This document shows positions 16,756-24,913 of a DNA stretch of 64,000 nt, piece by piece. Under the pieces are notes generated by a model. It saw nothing but the letters and a program-made list of their open reading frames with translations, did no database searches and was not told the origin of the DNA. The number at the start of each line of letters is the position of its first letter. Positions within the stretch are counted from its first letter, which is position 1. A program made the translations under genes and the position numbers. The stretch lies in contig NZ_MJAH01000023.1 in assembly GCF_001746295.1 (NCBI RefSeq), positions 1-64,000 of the forward strand, written 5' to 3'. The DNA comes from Streptomyces sp. LUP47B (GTDB taxonomy: Bacteria; Actinomycetota; Actinomycetes; Streptomycetales; Streptomycetaceae).

Positions 16756-17139
16756 TCAGCCGGTGAAGGACTCGGGGCCGAAACGGCCCCATGCGACGAA
16801 CACCGCGAGTGCCAGATAGACCAGGTTCAGCACCACGAACGCGGACTCGCCCCGGCGGCCGTGGGTGATCATCGCGCCGACCATCAGGAGGATCCAGCAG
16901 ACGGCGGTCACCGGCACGAGCACCGGTGCGATGTCGAGTGCGGCGGTCAGGACCAGGCTGGCCGCGGCCAGGAGTTCGAGGATGCCGAGGGTCTTCACGA
17001 AGGCCGTGCCGACCTCGCCGGTCCATCCGCCGCCGTGGGCCGCGGCCAGCTTCTCCCTGGGCACGAAGGTCTTGGTGACACCACCGGTCAGGGCCACCGC
17101 GGCCAGCAGTCCGGCGGCGATCCACAGCGCGAGGTTCAT
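16756..17139 (-). CDS. DoxX-family membrane protein
   Basis: 127 residues with four hydrophobic helices (LWIAAGLLAAVALTGG, then TLGILELLAAASLVL, VLVPVTAVCWILLMVG and VVLNLVYLALAVFVAW). It fits the DoxX/DoxD-like family of small four-helix membrane proteins linked to redox balance. The ATG at 17139 has AAGGAG seven bases upstream. Directly upstream of the ECF41 sigma gene. ECF41 genes usually neighbour carboxymuconolactone-decarboxylase, oxidoreductase or epimerase genes, and DoxX may play the equivalent role here. Confidence 0.82.
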   Translation of the reverse strand: MNLALWIAAGLLAAVALTGGVTKTFVPREKLAAAHGGGWTGEVGTAFVKTLGILELLAAASLVLTAALDIAPVLVPVTAVCWILLMVGAMITHGRRGESAFVVLNLVYLALAVFVAWGRFGPESFTG

Positions 17140-17213
17140 CGTCCACTCCTTGATCGAGGCTTGCCTGCACCCCTCGGGACGAGACAGCCGCCTCCGCTGT
17201 GACATCCCCGGTC

Positions 17214-17843
17214 TCAGGGGGTGTGCAGGGTGGCGAAAGCGGCTCGGGTGCGGGTGCCGTCCGGGGCGTCCCAGGCTCCGGAGACATGGCCGTTCGCGCC
17301 CTCGGGGGCCGTGGGTCGCGGGCGTCGGTGCAGGCGGAGGACCGTGCCGTCGGGGAGGGCGAGCTCGGTGCCGTCCTGGTCCTCGGTGACCTCGGCGGGG
17401 CCGGTGGCCAGGGCGGGGCCCGAGTAGGAGTGGGCGACCTCGTGGTCGGGGGTGTCGCTGATGCTCTGTGCCATGGCCTGGGCGCGGCCCTCGAACAGGG
17501 CGAGGAGTTCGGTGCGCAGTACCGGGTCGTGGATGCCGTCGTAGGCCCAGCGGGGGCCCAGGACGCCGTGTTCCATGGTGCCGACGAGGGCGTGGTCCGC
17601 GCCGGGGAGCGGGGCGGCGCGGTAGGTGAGGGGGGCCAGGTAGGCGACGGGCTCGGGGCCGGAGGAGTCGACGGCCACCATGAACTCGATCCCGACCTCG
17701 CCCTCCGGGTCGTCCAGCCGGAAGCCGCCGGCCTTGGTCAACTCGGGGGTACCGGTGCCGGTGTACCACGGGCGGGTGGGCAGCCAGGTGGTGAGCAGTT
17801 CCAGCTTGGTGGGCTTGACGGTGGTGTTGTGAATGATCGCCAT
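17214..17843 (-). CDS. Stand-alone maltokinase N-terminal cap-like protein
   Basis: 209 residues. The pattern MAIIHNTTVKPTKLELLTTW, GEVGIEFMVAV, YRAAPLPGADHALVGTMEH and VLGPRWAYDG matches the cap domain found at the start of mycobacterial and Streptomyces maltokinases (Pep2/Mak) and in CG0192-like proteins. The kinase domain is missing, so this is the cap alone. Its role is unknown. The gene lies just upstream of the DoxX-sigma pair, on the same strand, with a 74-bp gap. Confidence 0.7.
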   Translation of the reverse strand: MAIIHNTTVKPTKLELLTTWLPTRPWYTGTGTPELTKAGGFRLDDPEGEVGIEFMVAVDSSGPEPVAYLAPLTYRAAPLPGADHALVGTMEHGVLGPRWAYDGIHDPVLRTELLALFEGRAQAMAQSISDTPDHEVAHSYSGPALATGPAEVTEDQDGTELALPDGTVLRLHRRPRPTAPEGANGHVSGAWDAPDGTRTRAAFATLHTP

Positions 17844-17860
17844 ACGGCGGATTCTGTCAG

Positions 17861-18448
17861 TCAGTCGCGGGGGAACTCATCGGTTTTGAGGGTGAGTTCG
17901 AGAGGGGTGGTGGTCATGTCGACGTCGGCTCCGAAGGCGACGGACAGTTCGGTGAGGTATTCGCCGTCCTTGGGCTGGGTGTAGAGGTGACACTTGCCCT
18001 GGTAGGGGTCGGCGACGAGGTAGACGAGGACCTCGGCGAGCGCGTAGGCGACCTTCTTGGGGCCGTAGTCATTGGCGGCCGTGCCTTTTGAGATGACCTC
18101 GGCGACGAACTCGATGTCCTTGGACTGCCACAGCCCCTTGCTGTCTTTCTCGGCGCCCTCGGCCACCAGCGTCACGTCGGAGGCGAAGCCATTGAGGTGC
18201 CCCGGATAGTCGACGCGGACATCCGACTTCACGCGCTTGCGCGGGTATTTGGTGCGCAGTTGCTCGACGATGTCCAGGATGATTTCCCAGTGCGTGTCCC
18301 GCTGCGGCGACATGAAGACGGCCCCCTCGACGATCTCGACCTTGTATCCCTCGGGGACGGGCATGTGCTCAAGGCGCTCGAACAGTGCGTCGAGCGTGAG
18401 CTCCTCGCTCTCGTGGGCCATCTCGATCCTGTCTTCAAGGACGGTCAT
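17861..18448 (-). CDS. Uma2-family (DUF820) putative endonuclease
   Basis: 195 residues from the ATG at 18448, chosen because GGAGGAG stands eight bases before it; a longer reading from 18613 has no support. The core has VEIVEGAVFMSP, DVTLVAEGA, and then IEFVAEVISKGTAANDYGPKK, where the acidic and Lys residues fit the PD-(D/E)XK fold of Uma2. Such genes are abundant in Streptomyces and cyanobacteria; physiological role unknown. Confidence 0.82.
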   Translation of the reverse strand: MTVLEDRIEMAHESEELTLDALFERLEHMPVPEGYKVEIVEGAVFMSPQRDTHWEIILDIVEQLRTKYPRKRVKSDVRVDYPGHLNGFASDVTLVAEGAEKDSKGLWQSKDIEFVAEVISKGTAANDYGPKKVAYALAEVLVYLVADPYQGKCHLYTQPKDGEYLTELSVAFGADVDMTTTPLELTLKTDEFPRD

Positions 18449-18539
18449 CGTGGCGCTCCTCCCCGGCTGCTCCATGGACAAGCACAGCCGCGCAGTACAA
18501 CGATACGCACGGTGACCAGGACACGGAGGGATGACGCAC

Positions 18540-19298
18540 ATGCCAGTCGACGACGGCGCCCCGGCGGTAGCGCGCATCGTCCACCGCACTCTCTCCGACA
18601 CCCCCCTCGGCATCTACCTCCACGGCTCCGCCGTCCTCGCCGGTCTTCGCCCGCACAGCGACATCGACGTGCTGGTCGTCGTACGGAGGTCCCTGACCCG
18701 TGACGAACGCCGGGCCCTGGTAAGCGAGTTGATGCGGGTGTCCGGCGTTCCGGGCGCTCGGCCCGTCGAGCTGATCGTCGTCGTACAGGACGATGTACGG
18801 CCGTGGCGGTACCCGCCCGTCTGCGACTTCCTCTACGGCGAGTGGCTGCGCGAGGAGTACGAGCGGGGTGTGCTTCCCGGGCCCGAGTCCAGTCCCGATC
18901 TCGCTCCCCTGCTCACCATGACCCTGGCCGGGGACACGGCCCTCTACGGGCCTCCGCCCGGCCAACTCCTCGACCCCGTACCCCTCGTGGACCTCAGGCG
19001 CGCGATCGTCGCCGGCGTGCCGCAGCTCCTGCGCGACCTGGACCAAGACACCCGTAACGTCCTGCTCACCCTCGCCCGTATCTGGACCACCCTCGCCACG
19101 GACAGCATCCGCTCCAAGGACGCCGCCGCCGACTGGGCACTCGAGCGGCTGCCGTCCGAACACCGGGCCGTCCTGGCCCACGCCCGGGCCGTCTACCTCG
19201 GGGAGGAGAAGGAGCGTTGGGGCGACGCGCTGGGTGCCGGTGTCCGGCCCTGCGTCGGCTTCCTCGTCGACGCCATCGGGCGTCAGCCGCTCAGGTAG
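18540..19298 (+). CDS. AadA/ANT(3'')-like aminoglycoside nucleotidyltransferase
   Basis: 252 residues. The nucleotidyltransferase signature is complete: YLHGSAVLAGLRPHSDIDVLVV, with the two metal-binding aspartates, and a third acidic residue in VELIVV. The helical C-terminal half (NVLLTLARIWTTLATDSIRSKDAAADWALERLP) is typical of AadA enzymes that adenylylate streptomycin and spectinomycin. Of two in-frame ATGs, 18540 lies nine bases after GGAGGG while 18531 abuts it, so 18540 is preferred. The 3' end overlaps the convergent regulator gene by 8 bp. Activity on a real antibiotic is not proven by sequence. Confidence 0.78.
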   Translation: MPVDDGAPAVARIVHRTLSDTPLGIYLHGSAVLAGLRPHSDIDVLVVVRRSLTRDERRALVSELMRVSGVPGARPVELIVVVQDDVRPWRYPPVCDFLYGEWLREEYERGVLPGPESSPDLAPLLTMTLAGDTALYGPPPGQLLDPVPLVDLRRAIVAGVPQLLRDLDQDTRNVLLTLARIWTTLATDSIRSKDAAADWALERLPSEHRAVLAHARAVYLGEEKERWGDALGAGVRPCVGFLVDAIGRQPLR

Positions 19299-20025
19299 CG
19301 CTGTCCGAGGATGTCTCCGGCTTCGTGTGCAGGACCTCGCGGGCCTGGTCCGCGGCGCGGGTGAGGCTTTCGGAGACGAAGTCGAGGAAGCGGGCGATGT
19401 TCTCCAGGCGGGTGGCGGCCGGGGTGCCCGGGCCGAGGACGCCCACGCCCTGACGGGCCGTCTCGGCGAGCTGGATGGTGCCGCGGGCACTGGCGATCAT
19501 GGACTGGTACCAGACGTCGTCGTCGGCGACATAGCGCTCGCGGCGCCGTTCGTCGCGTTCCCGGCGGACCAGGCCCTGGTTCTCGAGGTAGCTGATGGCC
19601 TTCGAGATGGACGCCGGGCTGACCTGGAGGCGCTGGACGAGTTCGGCGGCGGTGAGGCTGCCGGTGTCGCTGGTGTAGAGGCAGGTCAGCACCCTCGACA
19701 TCATCTTGGGCGCGCCCGTCTGCATGAGGACGGTGGTGAACGTCTCCTCGTACTCGCGCACCGCCTCGGGATCGCGGCCATGGGGCAGTTCGGTGCTCTG
19801 CGTCCCTCGGGGTGTGGCCTGCTGGCGGCGGTGAGCGCGGCGTTCGGTGGCGCGGTGGGCCAGTTCGGCGCGGTAGGCGGTGGGGCCGCCGTTGCGCATG
19901 ACCTCGCGGGTGATGGTCGAGGTGGGGCGCTCGAGGCGGCGGGCGATCTCCGCGTAGGCGAGGCCGTCGGCCACTCCCAGCGCGATCTGCTGACGTTCCT
20001 GCTGGGTGAGCCTGCCTCCCGGCAT
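19291..20025 (-). CDS. Two-headed HTH plus GbsR/MarR regulator
   Basis: 244 residues from ATG 20025 (GAAGGAG seven bases upstream). Residues 5-45 form an IS30-like HTH_38 helix-turn-helix (LTQQERQQIALGVADGLAYA, then RPTSTITREVMRNGG). The middle is a GbsR/MarR winged helix (LTAAELVQRLQVSPASISKA, then LENQGLVRRERDERRRE). It is divergent from the DUF4097-ABC operon, and the gap holds repeated GTTGC/TTGCA sites, so it probably regulates itself and that operon. Two DNA-binding heads in one chain would suit clustered half-sites. Confidence 0.82.
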   Translation of the reverse strand: MPGGRLTQQERQQIALGVADGLAYAEIARRLERPTSTITREVMRNGGPTAYRAELAHRATERRAHRRQQATPRGTQSTELPHGRDPEAVREYEETFTTVLMQTGAPKMMSRVLTCLYTSDTGSLTAAELVQRLQVSPASISKAISYLENQGLVRRERDERRRERYVADDDVWYQSMIASARGTIQLAETARQGVGVLGPGTPAATRLENIARFLDFVSESLTRAADQAREVLHTKPETSSDSAT

Positions 20026-20070
20026 CGCGGTCTCCTTCGTGGTCCCTGGTGCCCGCAGCATAGCGTTCGC

Positions 20071-20231
20071 TTGCATTCCATTGCAACGCGGGACTGTCTG
20101 ACGTTGCGTTGCTTTTAGAGCCGTTGCAATGAAATTACTGCAACTACCTGCGCTGATAACGATACTTCGCAACGACTATGTTGCTGAACTCGTGAATGCA
20201 ACGTAGCTTTTCGTCCATCGGAAACAGCAAC
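20071..20231. promoter_or_regulatory. Cluster of GTTGC/TTGCA inverted half-sites
   Basis: Within about 160 bp there are at least ten half-sites in both orientations. Three inverted pairs stand out: TTGCA/TGCAA at 20071-20086 (6-bp spacer), GTTGCA/TGCAAC at 20123-20144 (10-bp spacer) and GCAAC/GTTGC at 20169-20184 (6-bp spacer). Others lie at 20103-20112 (GTTGCGTTGC), 20198-20202 and 20227-20231. The region is unusually AT-rich for this genome and separates the two-headed regulator from the ABC operon. Confidence 0.6.
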
Positions 20232-20248
20232 CAACGCAGGAGCATCTG

Positions 20249-20917
20249 ATGCAGAAGTTCGACACCACCACCCCCGTCACCGCCGTCATCGACCTCCCCG
20301 CCGGCCGCGTCCAGGTCATCGCCGCCGACCGCACCGACACCACCGTCGAGATCCGGCCCGCCGACCCCGCCAAGAGCCGCGACACCCGGGCCGCCGAGCA
20401 GATCGAGGTCACCCACGGCGACGACGGTGTCCTGCGGATCGCCGCCCCGGCCGCGAAGAACCAGTACTTCGGATCCTCTGGCTCCGTCGAGATCACCCTC
20501 CAGCTCCCGGCCGGCTCCCACGTCGAGGCCAAGACCGCCGCCGCCGAGTTCCGCGCCGTCGGACGCCTCGGGGACGTCGTCTTCCAGGGTGCCCACGGCC
20601 CGGTCAAGATCGACGAGGCCGCGAGCATCCGCCTCACCGCCGCCGACAGCGACATCACCGTCGGCCGTCTCACCGGACCCGCCCAGATCAGCACCCAGAA
20701 GGGCGACATCACCATCGCCGAGGCCGTCACCGGCTCGGTCGTGCTGAGCACGCAGACGGGCGACATCACCGTCGGCACCGCCGCCTCCGCCTCCCTCGAC
20801 GCCGGCACCTCCTACGGCCGTGTGCACAACACCCTCAAGAACACCGAGGGAGCCCAGGCCGGCCTGGCCATCCGCGCCACCACCGCGCACGGCGACATCA
20901 CCGCCCGCAGCCTCTGA
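20249..20917 (+). CDS. DUF4097 beta-strand repeat protein
   Basis: 222 residues with short repeated beta-strand units (ITVGRLTGPAQISTQKGDI, ITIAEAVTGSVVLSTQTGDI, then ITVGTAASASL), the DUF4097/DUF4098 adhesin-like beta-helix fold. No signal peptide. The ATG has GCAGGAG upstream. First gene of an operon with an ABC exporter; this trio is common in Streptomyces and Bacillus genomes, but the protein's job is unknown. Confidence 0.82.
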   Translation: MQKFDTTTPVTAVIDLPAGRVQVIAADRTDTTVEIRPADPAKSRDTRAAEQIEVTHGDDGVLRIAAPAAKNQYFGSSGSVEITLQLPAGSHVEAKTAAAEFRAVGRLGDVVFQGAHGPVKIDEAASIRLTAADSDITVGRLTGPAQISTQKGDITIAEAVTGSVVLSTQTGDITVGTAASASLDAGTSYGRVHNTLKNTEGAQAGLAIRATTAHGDITARSL

Positions 20918-20945
20918 CCCGCAGCCCTCACAAGGAGCACCCACC

Positions 20946-21908
20946 ATGACCGACCTGGCCATCGCGGCGAACGGCCTGCGCAAGTCCTACGGGGACAAGA
21001 CCGTCCTCGACGGCATCGACATCCAGGTGCCGGCCGGCACGATCTTCTCCCTCCTCGGCCCGAACGGCGCCGGCAAGACCACCGCCGTCAAGATCCTCTC
21101 CACGCTCATCTCCGCCGACCCGGGCACCGGGGGCATCCACATCGGCGGCCACGACCTGGCCGCCGACCCGCAGGGCGTGCGTGCCGCGATCGGGGTCACC
21201 GGCCAGTTCTCCGCCGTGGACGGGCTGATCACCGGTGAGGAGAACATGCTCCTGATGGCGGACCTGCACCACCTGCCCAAGGCCGAGGGACGGCGGATCG
21301 CCGCCGAACTGCTGGAGCGCTTCGACCTCACCGAGGCCGCGAAGAAACCCGCCTCCACCTACTCCGGCGGCATGAAGCGCCGCCTCGACATCGCCATGAC
21401 CCTGGTCGGCGACCCGCGGATCATCTTCCTCGACGAACCGACCACCGGCCTCGACCCCCGCTCCCGGCACACCATGTGGCAGATCATCAGGGAGCTGGTC
21501 TCCGACGGCGTCACCGTCTTCCTCACCACGCAGTACCTGGAGGAGGCCGACGAACTCGCCGACCGCATCGCGGTGCTCCACAACGGCGGGATCGCAGCCG
21601 AGGGCACCGCCGAACAGCTCAAGCGCCTGGTCCCCGGCGGACACGTCCGGCTCCGCTTCACCGACCCCCACGCCTACCGGAACGCCGCCTCCGCACTGGG
21701 CGACGCCACTCCGGACGACGAGTCACTGGCCCTGCAACTCCCCAGTGGAGGCAGCCAGTCCGAGCTGCGCGCGATCCTCGACCGGCTCGACGCGGCCGGC
21801 ATCGAGGCCGACGAGCTGACCGTGCACACCCCCGACCTCGACGACGTCTTCTTCGCCCTCACCGGCGGCGTCGACATCACCGACCAGCCCAAGGAGACCG
21901 TCCGATGA
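20946..21908 (+). CDS. ABC exporter ATPase, DrrA type
   Basis: 320 residues. Walker A GPNGAGKTT, Q-loop VTGQFSAVDGLITGEEN, signature YSGGMKRRLDIA, Walker B RIIFLDEPTTGLDP and the switch-histidine region, here TTQYLEEADELAD with Gln where His is usual, as in the DrrA branch. The C-terminal tail LTVHTPDLDDVFFALTGG is typical of daunorubicin-resistance ATPases. Start at 20946 with AAGGAG upstream. It overlaps the permease gene by four bases (ATGA). Confidence 0.9.
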   Translation: MTDLAIAANGLRKSYGDKTVLDGIDIQVPAGTIFSLLGPNGAGKTTAVKILSTLISADPGTGGIHIGGHDLAADPQGVRAAIGVTGQFSAVDGLITGEENMLLMADLHHLPKAEGRRIAAELLERFDLTEAAKKPASTYSGGMKRRLDIAMTLVGDPRIIFLDEPTTGLDPRSRHTMWQIIRELVSDGVTVFLTTQYLEEADELADRIAVLHNGGIAAEGTAEQLKRLVPGGHVRLRFTDPHAYRNAASALGDATPDDESLALQLPSGGSQSELRAILDRLDAAGIEADELTVHTPDLDDVFFALTGGVDITDQPKETVR

Positions 21909-22690
21909 GCAACCTCCCCCTCGCCGTACGCGACTCGTCCACGATGCTGCGCCGCAACCTCCTGCACGCCCGGCGCTACCCCTCCCTCACCCTGAACCTG
22001 CTACTCACGCCGATCATGCTGTTGCTGCTGTTCGTCTACATCTTCGGCGACACCATGAGCGCGGGCATCGGCGGCGGCGACCGCTCCGACTACATCGCGT
22101 ATCTCGTCCCGGGCCTGCTGCTGATGACCATCGGCTCCACCACGATCGGCACCGCGGTCTCCGTCTCCAACGACATGACCGAGGGCATCATCGCCCGCTT
22201 CCGGACCATGGCGATCCACCGCGGTTCGGTGCTCGTCGGACACGTCGTCGGCAGTGTGCTGCAGTCGGTCGTCAGCGTGGTCCTGGTCGGCGCGGTCGGC
22301 GTGGCCATCGGCTTCCGCTCCACCGACGCCACCGTCCTGGAGTGGCTCGCGGCCTTCGGACTGCTCGTGCTCTTCGCCACGGCACTCACCTGGATCGCCG
22401 TCGGCATGGGCCTGATCAGCCCCAACGCCGAGGCCGCGAGCAACAACGCGATGCCGCTGATCTTCCTGCCGCTCATCTCCAGCACGTTCGTCCCGGTCGA
22501 CGCGATGCCCGGCTGGTTCCAGCCGATCGCCGAGTACCAGCCCTTCACCCCGGCCATCGAGACCCTGCGCGGACTGCTCCTGGGCACCGAGATCGGCCAC
22601 AACGGCTGGCTCGCCGTCGCCTGGTGCCTCGGCCTCGCGGTACTCGGCTACCGCTGGTCGACCGCGAAGTTCAACGCCGACCCGAAGTAA
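21905..22690 (+). CDS. ABC-2 type exporter permease, DrrB type
   Basis: 261 residues with six membrane helices (LTLNLLLTPIMLLLLFVYIFG, YLVPGLLLMTIGSTTIGT, VVSVVLVGAVGVAIGF, FGLLVLFATALTWIAVG, MPLIFLPLISSTFVPV, WCLGLAVLGYRW). It has the ABC-2 signature in the EGIIARFRTMAIHRGS loop. Translationally coupled to the ATPase. The pair should export a hydrophobic compound; the substrate is not evident. Confidence 0.88.
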   Translation: MSNLPLAVRDSSTMLRRNLLHARRYPSLTLNLLLTPIMLLLLFVYIFGDTMSAGIGGGDRSDYIAYLVPGLLLMTIGSTTIGTAVSVSNDMTEGIIARFRTMAIHRGSVLVGHVVGSVLQSVVSVVLVGAVGVAIGFRSTDATVLEWLAAFGLLVLFATALTWIAVGMGLISPNAEAASNNAMPLIFLPLISSTFVPVDAMPGWFQPIAEYQPFTPAIETLRGLLLGTEIGHNGWLAVAWCLGLAVLGYRWSTAKFNADPK

Positions 22691-22801
22691 CGGCCATGAC
22701 AGCGCGGGCCGGCTCCCGCACCCCGTCCCACCCCAGGGCGGCGTACACCGACACCTCGTCGGAGTGCGCCGCCCCGTTCGTGTGCGCCTCGACGTGCCGG
22801 A

Positions 22802-23497
22802 TCAGCGGGCCTCGTAGGGCGCGCCCAGGTCCCACGCCTGATACATCGCCTCCGCGAAGGCCGCCGCGATCCTGTGCTCGCCGCTCGCGTTCGGGTGGGT
22901 GCCGTCGTAGGTGTCGTGGTGGATGTCGTACGACTCCGGGGGCGAGACCCACAGCAGGGGGGAACGCGGCTCGTCCAGGTCCGCGATCGCCTTGGCGAGA
23001 AGCTCGTTGAAGCGGGTGACCTCCGTCGCGAAGGGTGTGTCCGACTCCGCCCGGACATTGGGGATCACCGGGAGGACGGCCATCCGGATCCGGGGGTCGG
23101 CCCGGCGGGCCTCGGCGACGAAGGCGCGGACGTTCTCCGAGGTCTGCTCCGCGTTCGTGTAGAAGCCCAGGTCGATCAGGCCCAGCGACACCAGCAGCAC
23201 GTTCGCGCGGTGTGCCCGCACCGCGTCGCCGATCAGCGGGGCCATGTGCAGCCAGCCCTCGCCCCAGCCGGCCAGGTGGGCCCGGGGGAAGTCGGGATCG
23301 GCGTACTCGTACGACGTCGGGGCGTCCGCCGCCTTGTCGTACAGCGTCTCGCGCGGGCCCACGAGGGCGAAGGGGCCGCCGTGGGTGTCACGCAGGTGCC
23401 GCCACATCCGGTAACGCCAGGTGTGCTCGCCCGCGCTTCCGATCGTCATCGAATCGCCGACCGGCATGAATCTGAGCATCCGCTCATGATGGATCAT
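22802..23497 (-). CDS. SGNH/GDSL hydrolase
   Basis: About 231 residues. Block I is MPVGDSMTIG, carrying the nucleophile Ser (GDS); block V is DGTHPNASGEHRI, with the Asp and His of the triad. No signal peptide is evident. Start choice is open: ATGs at 23515, 23497, 23479 and 23467 are all in frame and none has a good binding site; 23479 (MLRFMPVGDS) would be the most compact. It is convergent with the ABC permease. Substrate unknown; the family includes esterases, lipases and acetyl-hydrolases. Confidence 0.75.
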   Translation of the reverse strand: MIHHERMLRFMPVGDSMTIGSAGEHTWRYRMWRHLRDTHGGPFALVGPRETLYDKAADAPTSYEYADPDFPRAHLAGWGEGWLHMAPLIGDAVRAHRANVLLVSLGLIDLGFYTNAEQTSENVRAFVAEARRADPRIRMAVLPVIPNVRAESDTPFATEVTRFNELLAKAIADLDEPRSPLLWVSPPESYDIHHDTYDGTHPNASGEHRIAAAFAEAMYQAWDLGAPYEAR

Positions 23498-23593
23498 CGG
23501 CGGGAGCGGCGGCATGTGAGTCCGGCCACGCCTTCCCCGGGGCCCTGTCGGCCGCGTCCCTTCCCACACCTGTCGGGATGGCAGTCTTGGGGC

Positions 23594-24583
23594 ATGCGTC
23601 GACCCTTCGCCCTTCTCGCCGGGACCCTGCTCGTGGGCGCCTTCACCCTGCCCGCCGGTGTGCCCGCCTCCGCCGCCGACGGGGACGGGAAGGGGGACAA
23701 GGGCTTCACCATCAGCGACCCCCGGATCACCGAGTCCAGCGGGCTCGCCGCCTCGCGGCAGCACCCGGGCATCTACTGGACCCACAACGACCAGGACACC
23801 GGCGCGTACCTGTATGCCGTCGACAGCTCCACCGGCAAGACCGTCGCCAGGATCACCATGACCGGTGTGGGCACCCCGCGTGACGTCGAGGCCATCGCCA
23901 TCGGGCCCGACAACCAGATCTGGGTCGGCGACATCGGCGACAACGACGGGGTCACCTGGCCCTATGTGTGGATCTACAAGCTGCCCGAGCCGAAGGTCCT
24001 CAAGGACCAGTCCGTCAAGGCCACTCAGTACGTCGTGAAGTACACCGACGGCTCGCGCGACGCCGAGTCGATGGTCGTCCACCCGAAGACCGGGCGCGTC
24101 TACATCATCGACAAGCACGAGGACGGCGGGCATCTCTACGAGGGGCCCGCAACCCTCTCCCCCTCGGGGACGAACGTCTTCAAGCCCGTCAAGCCCGTCG
24201 ACCTGTGGGCGACCGACGCCGCCTTCTCGCCCGACGGCAAACAGCTCGTCGTACGCGGGTATCTCGGCGGCATCTGGTACGACTGGAACGGCGGCGACAT
24301 CAAGCGCGGCGGGCGGATCAGCGTGCCGCTCGGGCAGGGCGAGTCCGCCTCCTACTCCCCGGACGGGACCAAGCTCCTGCTCGGCATGGAGGGCGCGGAC
24401 AGCGAGGTGGAGGCGCAGGACGCACCCGGGGACGGCGGGTCCAAGTCACCTTCCGGGAGCGGGAGTTCCTCGGCCTCCGGGAGCGACGGCGGGAACTCCG
24501 ACCGCACCGTCAAGATCGGTGCCCTCGCCCTGGGGGCCGTCGTCGCCCTCTTCGGACTCCGGCGGCTGTTCCGGCGTTCGTGA
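23594..24583 (+). CDS. Exported, membrane-anchored propeller-like protein
   Basis: 329 residues. A signal peptide (MRRPFALLAGTLLVGAFTL then ASA) is followed by a domain with WD40/YVTN-like blades (WTHNDQDTGAYLYAVDSS, IAIGPDNQIWVGDIGDND, MVVHPKTGRVYIIDK, AAFSPDGKQLVVRGY, ASYSPDGTKLLLGM). A Ser/Gly-rich linker then leads to a C-terminal hydrophobic helix (IGALALGAVVALFGL) with a basic end, so the domain should be displayed outside and anchored in the membrane. Function unknown. Confidence 0.78.
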   Translation: MRRPFALLAGTLLVGAFTLPAGVPASAADGDGKGDKGFTISDPRITESSGLAASRQHPGIYWTHNDQDTGAYLYAVDSSTGKTVARITMTGVGTPRDVEAIAIGPDNQIWVGDIGDNDGVTWPYVWIYKLPEPKVLKDQSVKATQYVVKYTDGSRDAESMVVHPKTGRVYIIDKHEDGGHLYEGPATLSPSGTNVFKPVKPVDLWATDAAFSPDGKQLVVRGYLGGIWYDWNGGDIKRGGRISVPLGQGESASYSPDGTKLLLGMEGADSEVEAQDAPGDGGSKSPSGSGSSSASGSDGGNSDRTVKIGALALGAVVALFGLRRLFRRS

Positions 24584-24585
24584 GC

Positions 24586-24735
24586 CCTCGCGCCGGCCGG
24601 CCGCGAACACCTCGAGCCCGTCCGGGATCCGGGCGGGTAGCGGCCGGTGGCCATGACCTTCTTGACGAAAGGGCCCTGGGTCGCGGAGAAGTCCGCCGTC
24701 GTCCTGCCCGAGCTGCGCTCCGCCCCACGCCCTGC
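24586..24735 (-). pseudogene. Decayed fragment of a TetR-type regulator
   Basis: The reverse strand reads TADFSATQGPFVKKVMATGR followed by YP, which resembles the C-terminal domain of Streptomyces TetR regulators, then a frame change and PDGLEVFAAGRREG, which resembles the usual end (a DGLE helix). No start, DNA-binding domain or intact frame is present. This is a judgement from remembered sequences and needs a search. The rest of 24584-24913 holds only the CebR box and the cellulase leader. Confidence 0.35.
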
Positions 24736-24857
24736 TGATGGCCGGCGTGTGGCCCGTCGTGCTGTGGCGATGCTCAGCCGGTGACGTCGAACCAACAAGG
24801 TGACGTCGAGCGTCTTGACGTGTTCATGTGACGTGACTTCCATGGGGGTGCAGGGTG

Positions 24858-24873
24858 ATGGGAGCGCTCCCAT
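24858..24873. promoter_or_regulatory. CebR-type operator
   Basis: ATGGGAGCGCTCCCAT is a perfect 16-bp palindrome containing TGGGAGCGCTCCCA, the known binding site of the cellobiose/cellotriose-responsive repressor CebR of Streptomyces. It lies 40 bp upstream of the cellulase start codon, so CebR should repress this cellulase until cello-oligosaccharides are present. Confidence 0.88.
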
Positions 24874-24913
24874 CGAGTTCCGGGCCCGCGCCTCCCGAGA
24901 GGAAGCAGCGAAC

